From Polynucleobacter meluiroseus (GTDB lineage Bacteria > Verrucomicrobiota > Verrucomicrobiia > Opitutales > UBA953): 7,764 bases of DNA. The stretch lies in assembly GCA_943323725.2 (NCBI GenBank), contig CALPIW020000062.1, forward strand, positions 1 to 7,764, read 5' to 3'. The notes under the pieces are model-generated. The model was not told the origin of the DNA and made no database searches. It saw nothing but the letters and a program-made list of their open reading frames with translations. Below, one piece after another: positions 1 to 5,092 of this stretch (positions are counted from its first letter, which is position 1; every line of letters starts with the position of its first letter). Made by a program: the position numbers and the translations under genes.

Positions 1-332
1 CCTTCGCCGGCGCCCAGGGCGGCCAAGGCCGCGCGGATCGCGCCGATGTCCGCTTCGCCGCGGTCGACGGGAATGGAATGGCAGGCGCGGATCACGAACC
101 CGAAGACGGGGTTGTCGAAGAGGGAGCGGCGGGCGATGAAGGAGATCTCGCGCGGCAGGCACGACCCGAGCAAGGGTGGGTCCAGCATGCTCTGGTGATT
201 CGAAGCGAAGAGGCACGCGCCGGTGGGCACGTTCTCCCAGCCTTCGACTTCGAGCGTGGAGAAGACCTCGATGAACGAACGCGCGCCGTGGTAGACGGCC
301 TTGTAGATCAGGTTCTTCGAATCGAGGATCAT
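1..332 (-). CDS. plsC: 1-acyl-sn-glycerol-3-phosphate acyltransferase (PlsC family), 3' end outside window
   Basis: Only the first 110 codons are present; the gene runs off the left edge. The translation begins MILDSKNLIYKAVYHGAR. It contains the acyltransferase signature HQSMLD (HX4D, His46 and Asp51), the catalytic His-Asp pair of the PlsC/GPAT superfamily. The substrate-binding block follows as FIARRSLF and IPVDRGEAD (residues about 65-95). The later EGTRS-type motif would lie beyond the window. Known members acylate lysophosphatidic acid to phosphatidic acid at the inner membrane, the second acylation of phospholipid synthesis. The start ATG at 330-332 overlaps the stop of the aroA-cmk gene (ATGA), which supports this start and suggests translational coupling. 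cmk next to plsC is a recurrent arrangement in bacteria. The family call is firm. The exact acyl acceptor (lysophosphatidate or another lysolipid) cannot be decided from this part. Confidence 0.9.
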   Translation of the reverse strand, partial: MILDSKNLIYKAVYHGARSFIEVFSTLEVEGWENVPTGACLFASNHQSMLDPPLLGSCLPREISFIARRSLFDNPVFGFVIRACHSIPVDRGEADIGAIRAALAALGAGE

Positions 333-2362
333 CGGGGCAGGGCGGCCACCTTGATCAGTTCGCCGATCTGGCTCACGACGGCCTCGAGGGATAGGTGCGT
401 ATTATCCAGGCGGCAGGCCCCGTTCGGGCAGACCATGGGCGCGGTCTTGCGCGTGGCGTCGAGATGGTCGCGCTGGGTGACCTGATCGGCTTGGCCTTCG
501 GCGGCCCGGCGCTGGGCGCGCGCGTCCGCGTCGGCTTCGAGGAAGATGCGTACTTCGGCGTCCGGCAGGACGACGGAGCCGATGTCACGGCCTTCCATCA
601 CCACGCCGGCGAAACCTTGCTCGCTCGCGAGTTTCACCTGGGAGCGCTGGTATTCGAGGAGGAACGTCCGGACGGAGGGCAGGGCGGCGATCTTCGAGAC
701 CGCCGCGTTGACCTCGGGTGTGCGCAGGTCGGCGTCATCAGGCAGGGCGCCGTCGAGGGTGAGCGCCGAGCTGCGCGCGCCCTGGCGGGCGACGATGCGC
801 GAGCCGATGCGCAGCTTCGCCAGCGCAGCCTTCACGGTGGCGGGATCGTCGGCGGATGCGCCCGCGAGGAGCAGCGCGCGGGTGAGGCTGCGGTAATGCG
901 CGCCGGTGTCGACGTGGAGCAGGCCGTGCAACTGGGCGAGTCGGCGGCTGGTGCTGGACTTGCCCGAAGCAGCGCCGCCGTCTACGGAGACGCGAACGAA
1001 GTTCGTGCGGAGGGCCTCGAGGGCGCGGAAGAAATGCGGGAAGGTCTTGCCCGTGCAGGCGGGGTCCTGGATGGCGATCCAGGGACGGCCGTCGCCGAAG
1101 AGGTCGAAGCTGCCGAGGATACCGAAGCTCATCGCCATGCGATGGTCTTCGTACGTGTGGATCTCGACGGGACCAGCGGCGGCCGCCTGACGCAGGGCCG
1201 CTTTGTTCGGGAAGATGGTCAGCGAGGAAAGCGACTCATCCGCGCGGAGCTGAGCGGCGGATGGGTCGACCTTGAGCCCGAGGCGTTCCAGTTCGGTCGC
1301 CATCGCGAGTACGCGGTCGGTCTCCTGCTTGCGCGTGTGGGCGATACCGCGGATCTTCACCGGGCCGTCGGCCAGAGCGGCGACGGTCGCCAGCGTGAGG
1401 AACGTATCCGAGAAAGCGTTGAAGTCGAAGTCGCCGCCGCGGATACCGGCCCAGGAGTCGGAGACCAACGTGCCGTCGGCCGAGCGCAGCTTGGCGCCGC
1501 ACGCTGCGGCGACCTTGGCAAAGGCGGTGTCACCCTGGAGTCCGCCGTCGGCGTAGCCTTCGATGCGGACGGACGCGCGGGCGCCGGTGACGGCGGGCAG
1601 CGCGATGAAGTAGCTGGCGGCGGTGGCGTCAGGTTCGATCGCGTAGGCAGGCTGGGCGACGTAGGGGCCAGGAGCCGCGCAGCTCCAGCTGCCGTCGGCG
1701 AGACGGGTCAGGGGCCGGCCGAACTGGCCGCACATGCGCGCCGTCATCTCGACGAACGGTTCGGACACCGTGGAGCCCTTCATGCTCACCGTCGCTCCGG
1801 CCGAGAGCGGGAGCACCATGAGCAGGGCGGAGAGAAGTTGGGAAGAAGCCGAGGCATCGACCTCCAGGCGGCCAAGTTTACCTGTCGTGTGAAGCGTGAA
1901 CGGGAAACCGTTCGCGGCCGAACCATCGGGAGCGACCGCGCGGCAGCCGGCGGCGCGCAAGGCGTCGAGCAATCCGCGCATCGGGCGGGCCCGCATGGCT
2001 TCGTCGCCATCCAGTTCATATTCGCCGCCCGGCGCGAGCGCGAGGAAGGCGGTGAGGAAACGCGCCGCGGTGCCGGCGTTGCCGACGTGCAGCTGGGCGC
2101 GATCGCGCGGGATGCGCCCACCGAGGCCGGTGATACGCACCGTGCCGGCGGCTTCATCGTCGGTCACCTCGAACCCCAGCGCCCGCAGGGCGGCGATGAG
2201 GATGCGGGTGTCGCGGCTGAAGAGCGCGCCGGTGAACAGCGTGACGCCGTCGGCCAGCGCGGCCAGGATCAGGGCGCGGTTGGTGATGCTCTTCGAACCC
2301 GGGACCTGGGCGACGCCGCGGGCGGGAGTCTGGAAGGGGCGGATGACGAGGGTCGGGCTCAT
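329..2362 (-). CDS. aroA-cmk: Bifunctional 3-phosphoshikimate 1-carboxyvinyltransferase (EPSP synthase) / cytidylate kinase fusion
   Basis: A 677-residue protein with two full-length enzymes in one frame. Residues 1 to about 450 are EPSP synthase (shikimate-3-phosphate + PEP to EPSP, the sixth step after DAHP synthase begins the shikimate pathway). Visible motifs are PGSKSITNRAL (21-31), GNAGTAARF (94-102), RPMRGL (126-131), SSQLL (173-177), EPDATAASYF (243-252), a probable catalytic Asp in FSDTFLTLA (about 317-325), RKQETDR (344-350), TYEDHRMAM (403-411) and CTGKTFPHFF (436-445). Residues about 455-677 are CMP kinase (CMP/dCMP + ATP to CDP/dCDP), with P-loop DGGAASGKSS (461-470), DTGAHYR (485-491), EGRDIGSVVLPDAEV (590-604) and the lid region RDHLDATRKTAPM (631-643). 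There is almost no linker. The ATG at 2360-2362 overlaps the tyrA stop, and the TGA at 329-331 overlaps the plsC start. No Shine-Dalgarno sequence is seen upstream, so coupling to tyrA is likely. Both domains are close to normal length, so this is a genuine fusion and not a readthrough of remnants. Confidence 0.95.
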   Translation of the reverse strand: MSPTLVIRPFQTPARGVAQVPGSKSITNRALILAALADGVTLFTGALFSRDTRILIAALRALGFEVTDDEAAGTVRITGLGGRIPRDRAQLHVGNAGTAARFLTAFLALAPGGEYELDGDEAMRARPMRGLLDALRAAGCRAVAPDGSAANGFPFTLHTTGKLGRLEVDASASSQLLSALLMVLPLSAGATVSMKGSTVSEPFVEMTARMCGQFGRPLTRLADGSWSCAAPGPYVAQPAYAIEPDATAASYFIALPAVTGARASVRIEGYADGGLQGDTAFAKVAAACGAKLRSADGTLVSDSWAGIRGGDFDFNAFSDTFLTLATVAALADGPVKIRGIAHTRKQETDRVLAMATELERLGLKVDPSAAQLRADESLSSLTIFPNKAALRQAAAAGPVEIHTYEDHRMAMSFGILGSFDLFGDGRPWIAIQDPACTGKTFPHFFRALEALRTNFVRVSVDGGAASGKSSTSRRLAQLHGLLHVDTGAHYRSLTRALLLAGASADDPATVKAALAKLRIGSRIVARQGARSSALTLDGALPDDADLRTPEVNAAVSKIAALPSVRTFLLEYQRSQVKLASEQGFAGVVMEGRDIGSVVLPDAEVRIFLEADADARAQRRAAEGQADQVTQRDHLDATRKTAPMVCPNGACRLDNTHLSLEAVVSQIGELIKVAALPR

Positions 2363-3213
2363 TCGGACCGGTCGAGGTTCTGGCGGGCGATGCGGGCTTC
2401 GGCGAGGAGACGGCGCAACGTGGCGGCGTCGTTCGCTTCCACGGCCGCGCGGAGTTCGGCGGCGCGCCGCTCGAGGTCACGGAGGCCGGCCGCGGTGTGC
2501 CGGGCGTTGGCGAGCATGATGCCCACCCAGAGATTCTCTTCGCCGGCGGCGATGCGGGTCGTGTCGCGCAGGCCGGCGCCGACCGCGAAGCGGCGGAAAC
2601 CGGGCTGGTCCATCACGGCGAGCATGAGCGCCGAAGCGGCGGCATGCGGCACATGGCTGATCGCGGCGACGATCTCGTCGTGCTTGGCGGCGTCGGTCTC
2701 ATGCAGGACCGAACCGAGTTCCTGCCAGAAGCGACGCACGGTGGCCAAGGCCTGCGGATCTTCGGAGCCGGTCGGCGTCAGGAAGCAGACACGTCCTTCG
2801 AAGAGCTGGGCGGAAGCGTGCGAGGCGCCGGCTTTCTCGCCGCCGGCCATGGGATGGGCGCCGACGAAAGGATTGGCCGCGGGCAGGCGGCGGGCGGCGA
2901 GCAGGATGGCCCCTTTCACGCTCCCGGCGTCGGTGACGACGGCGCCCGGCGCGAGGCCGGGGGCGATGGCGAGGAAGGTCTCCTCCGCGGTGTCGACGGG
3001 CGTCGTCACGATGACGAGGTCCGCGCCGCGGACGCAGTCGGCCGCGCTCTCGAAGACTTCCGCCACGCCGAACCCACGCAAGGTCTCCCGCGATCCCGCC
3101 GAGCGCGACCAGCACGCCAGCGAACCGGCCAGGCCCTTCCGCGCCGCCGCGAGGAGGATGGAGCCGCCGATGAGGCCGGCGCCGACGACGGCGATGCGCT
3201 TGAATTGAGCCAT
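2359..3213 (-). CDS. tyrA: Prephenate/arogenate dehydrogenase (TyrA), no ACT domain
   Basis: A 284-residue single-domain TyrA that oxidatively decarboxylates prephenate (or arogenate) on the way to tyrosine. The N-terminal Rossmann fold shows VVGAGLIGGS (9-18), and the second strand ends in CWSRSAGSRE (34-43). Later family motifs are TDAGSVK (94-100), GAHPMAGGEKAG (118-129), SHVPHAAASAL (186-196) with the conserved histidines, and GAGLRDTTRIA (212-222). The protein ends soon after the dehydrogenase fold, so there is no ACT or chorismate mutase domain and no visible allosteric module. I start it at ATG 3211-3213 (MAQFKRIAVV). An in-frame TTG two codons upstream (3219) is possible but less natural. 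No clear Shine-Dalgarno sequence precedes either. It is the first gene of the minus-strand cluster and its stop overlaps the aroA-cmk start. The Ser-Arg pair where an acidic NAD-binding residue is usual suggests NADP use; this is an inference. Confidence 0.93.
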   Translation of the reverse strand: MAQFKRIAVVGAGLIGGSILLAAARKGLAGSLACWSRSAGSRETLRGFGVAEVFESAADCVRGADLVIVTTPVDTAEETFLAIAPGLAPGAVVTDAGSVKGAILLAARRLPAANPFVGAHPMAGGEKAGASHASAQLFEGRVCFLTPTGSEDPQALATVRRFWQELGSVLHETDAAKHDEIVAAISHVPHAAASALMLAVMDQPGFRRFAVGAGLRDTTRIAAGEENLWVGIMLANARHTAAGLRDLERRAAELRAAVEANDAATLRRLLAEARIARQNLDRSE

Positions 3214-3302
3214 TTCCAATATTGAAGGTATGACTTTGATGAACCAGAGTGACGAACTATTAAAGCAAACAAACCGCCGGCGACGAAGTTGTCGGTCCGC
3301 TC
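3214..3302. promoter_or_regulatory. Divergent intergenic region, presumed promoters for tyrA cluster and the 3303 gene
   Basis: This is the only intergenic stretch between divergently oriented genes in the window, and it is visibly more AT-rich than its surroundings. Candidate plus-strand elements are TTGATG at 3236-3241 and TATTAA at 3258-3263, 16 bases apart (each 4 of 6 to the sigma-70 consensus). On the minus strand TTTAAT at 3264-3259 matches the -10 consensus at 5 of 6, but I see no good -35 for it. The two candidate -10 boxes overlap, so the two directions could compete. A perfect 8-base palindrome CAATATTG (3217-3224) lies three bases from the tyrA ATG. The promoter location follows from gene layout; the individual boxes are weak matches and uncertain. 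Confidence 0.3.
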
Positions 3303-5060
3303 ATGAGCAACGGCCCACAACCACCCAGACCCGACTTCGTGCCCGCCGCGGATCCCCGGGCGCGCCGCGGACGTTTCTCCTTCGAGGCCGTCTGGGCCCG
3401 GCTGCGGCTGCCCTTGCTATTGCTGGTGATCGCCTCCCTGGCCGTCGCCTCCCTCCTGCTCTACACGGCGGAGCGTCGGACGACCCGTCAGTCGGAGCTC
3501 ACGGTGTCCGCCGCCGACGCCGAGGCCCTCCGTCAGCGTTCGCTCGCGGCGGAAGCGGCTTTCGAGAAAGTCCGCCAAGAGCGCTTCGAACTCACCGAAG
3601 ACGATGTCCGTCTGCTGGAACAGGCCTTGCAGGCCCAGGAAGAGTATCTTTCCGCCCTCCGCTCCGTCGGCACGGAAGATCCGCGGCTCGTCTCCCTCCG
3701 CCGCCGGTTGCACCTCCTCCGGGGCGAGCGACTGCGCCAGGAGTCGGCCACCCTTGAGGCCGCCGCCCTCGCCCTAGCCAAGTCCGACGAAGTCGGGGCC
3801 GCGGAAAAGCTCCGTCGGGCGGTCGCCTGCGAACAGGAGATCGCCGATCGCTGGCAGTTCTCCGGCCTGGCTGATTCCGGCCGGCGCGCGTTGCTCGACA
3901 CCCGCCTCCGCCGCCTGGAATCCTCCGCGCTGTGGCAGAAGGGACGCGCCTTGGAAGTCGAGGCGGAGAAGTCCTTCGCCGCCGGCCGTTTCGCCGAGGC
4001 CGCGGAACGTTTCACTTCGGCCATCGACGCCGAGAACGAATTCCTCGCGCGCTATCGCGACGTACGTGACACCGCCTTCGGCCGCGCCGAACAGCTGGCC
4101 ATCCGCCGCGAGACCGCGGCCTCCGGTCTCGTCTGGGAGGAAGTCAGCCGGTATCAGGCCGCCGCCGAAGCCGCCGAAGCGAAAGCCGATTGGCCTGGCG
4201 CCGCCGCCCGCTGGCAGGACGCCGTCGATGCGTTCGCGCGCCTGCTCACGGCGCATCCGCGCAGCCAGTTCGCCGACCGGGCCAAGGAAGCCGCGATGGC
4301 GACGCGCCTGAACTTCGCCCGTTTTCACGACGACGTCACGCGCGTGCGCGCCGCCGCCGCCCGACTTCGCCAAGCCTTGCGGGCCCGCCAGGTCGACGAC
4401 GCCCTCCGCCTGGCCGATGCGGTCCTCGCGGACGCCCGCCGTCTCGCCGAGGCGGGCACCGGAGTCTTTCGACCGGAGGATGAAGAGCGACAGGAACTGG
4501 AATTCATCGCCTCCCATGCGGCGATGATCCGGGGTTATCTGCCGGAGGCCGATCGGCAGCTGCTCCCCGTCCCCGGTCAGACCGTCCGGATGTACCGCAC
4601 CGAGATCCCGCAAGGTCTCTACGCTTCGTTGATGGACGCCAATCCGAGCGCCTTGCGCCGCGAAGCCAATCCGGTGGAGTCGGTCGCCTACGCCGACGCG
4701 GAACTGTTCGCCCGCCGCTTGAGTTGGATTCTCGGCGGACGCGCCCGTCTCCCGACCGTCGGTGAGCACGCGGCGGCGGCCGGCGACCTGACCAAGCCGG
4801 CTTCGGCCGACGTCGCCTGGACCGCGGCCAACACCGAAGGCGTCGACGCCCGTCCGGCGGGCTCCGCCAAGGCCGATGCGCAGGGCTTCCATGACCTCGT
4901 CGGCAACGTGGAAGAATGGGCAGCGGCCAAAGAAGGGGAGACCCGGGCCCCCGTCGTGGGCGGCAGCGTGGCCTCCGCGTCCGCCCCCGGGCTGGCGGTC
5001 CGGCAGGTCCATAAGCGCGAGAAAAGCCGGACCCTCGGATTCCGTATCGTCATTGAATAA
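3303..5060 (+). CDS. Membrane-anchored helical-repeat protein with C-terminal SUMF1/FGE-like domain
   Basis: A 585-residue protein of unknown function. Residues 1-35 are Pro/Arg-rich with a basic cluster (RARRGR, 19-24). One hydrophobic helix follows (about 36-55), giving a predicted N-in topology with the rest outside the cytoplasm. Residues about 76-410 are Ala/Glu/Arg-rich and helical, with five imperfect TPR-like hairpins spaced 65-67 residues apart. Residues about 428-585 resemble the formylglycine-generating-enzyme/sulfatase-modifying-factor (SUMF1) fold: YRTEIPQGLYASLM, NPVESVAYADAELFARRLSW, RLPTVGEHAAAAG, GFHDLVGNVEEWA, VGGS and a terminal TLGFRIVIE. The domain is short (about 158 residues; family members are usually over 200). 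The protein's only cysteine is Cys176, in the repeats, so formylglycine-generating chemistry is not expected. The ATG at 3303 is the only plausible start before the membrane helix; no Shine-Dalgarno sequence is seen. It lies 32 bases upstream of the glycan dehydratase gene in the same direction, so a cell-envelope role is possible but unproven. Confidence 0.85.
   Translation: MSNGPQPPRPDFVPAADPRARRGRFSFEAVWARLRLPLLLLVIASLAVASLLLYTAERRTTRQSELTVSAADAEALRQRSLAAEAAFEKVRQERFELTEDDVRLLEQALQAQEEYLSALRSVGTEDPRLVSLRRRLHLLRGERLRQESATLEAAALALAKSDEVGAAEKLRRAVACEQEIADRWQFSGLADSGRRALLDTRLRRLESSALWQKGRALEVEAEKSFAAGRFAEAAERFTSAIDAENEFLARYRDVRDTAFGRAEQLAIRRETAASGLVWEEVSRYQAAAEAAEAKADWPGAAARWQDAVDAFARLLTAHPRSQFADRAKEAAMATRLNFARFHDDVTRVRAAAARLRQALRARQVDDALRLADAVLADARRLAEAGTGVFRPEDEERQELEFIASHAAMIRGYLPEADRQLLPVPGQTVRMYRTEIPQGLYASLMDANPSALRREANPVESVAYADAELFARRLSWILGGRARLPTVGEHAAAAGDLTKPASADVAWTAANTEGVDARPAGSAKADAQGFHDLVGNVEEWAAAKEGETRAPVVGGSVASASAPGLAVRQVHKREKSRTLGFRIVIE
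3408..3467 (+). other. Single transmembrane helix of the 3303 protein
   Basis: Codons about 36-55 encode an uninterrupted run of Leu, Ile, Val and Ala ending in LLLY. It is flanked by arginines on the N-terminal side (RARRGR, then ARLR) and by ERRTTRQ after it. There is no signal-peptidase or lipobox Cys, so an uncleaved signal anchor is the simplest reading. Confidence 0.8.
3528..4532 (+). repeat. Five tandem, diverged helical-hairpin repeats of about 66 residues inside the 3303 protein
   Basis: The anchor motifs are EQALQAQEEYLS, RRAVACEQEIAD, TSAIDAENEFLA, QDAVDAFARLLT and ADAVLADARRLA. Their aligned alanines fall at residues 108, 173, 240, 307 and 373, spacings of 65, 67, 67 and 66. Most copies are preceded by a turn and helix of the type GRFAEAAERF or ADWPGAAARW, which resembles a TPR-like hairpin. 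The repeats are visible in the protein only; the DNA is too diverged to show them. The copy boundaries are approximate. Confidence 0.6.
4584..5057 (+). other. Region encoding the cysteine-free SUMF1/FGE-like domain
   Basis: Codons 428-585. The order of landmarks follows the FGE/SUMF1 fold: an 'EvT..qY' strand (RTEIPQGLY), 'PV..v...dA..f' (NPVESVAYADAELF), 'RLPT..E' (RLPTVGEH), a Trp-Ala-Asn segment (AWTAAN), 'G..D..GNV.EW' (GFHDLVGNVEEW), 'GGS' and a terminal 'GFR'. The segment that carries the catalytic cysteines in true FGEs is reduced here to GLAVRQVHKREKSR, with no Cys. Confidence 0.75.
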
Positions 5061-5092
5061 TCGGCTCCGGGGCCCAATCATCGCCAGACCCC

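Noticed and set aside
78..485. A 135-codon plus-strand open frame at the left edge
   Set aside because: It is antisense to plsC and the cmk end, shows no recognisable family, and has the composition of a shadow frame.
395..3208. A 937-codon open frame on the plus strand, opposite aroA-cmk and tyrA
   Set aside because: It lies wholly antisense to two clearly recognised enzymes. Its translation is Arg/Gly/Ala/Glu-rich with no domain I recognise, as expected from a stop-poor antisense frame in GC-rich coding DNA.
3214..3219. TTG start for tyrA two codons upstream of the ATG
   Set aside because: It adds only two residues and has no better ribosome-binding context. The ATG at 3211-3213 gives a normal TyrA N-terminus.
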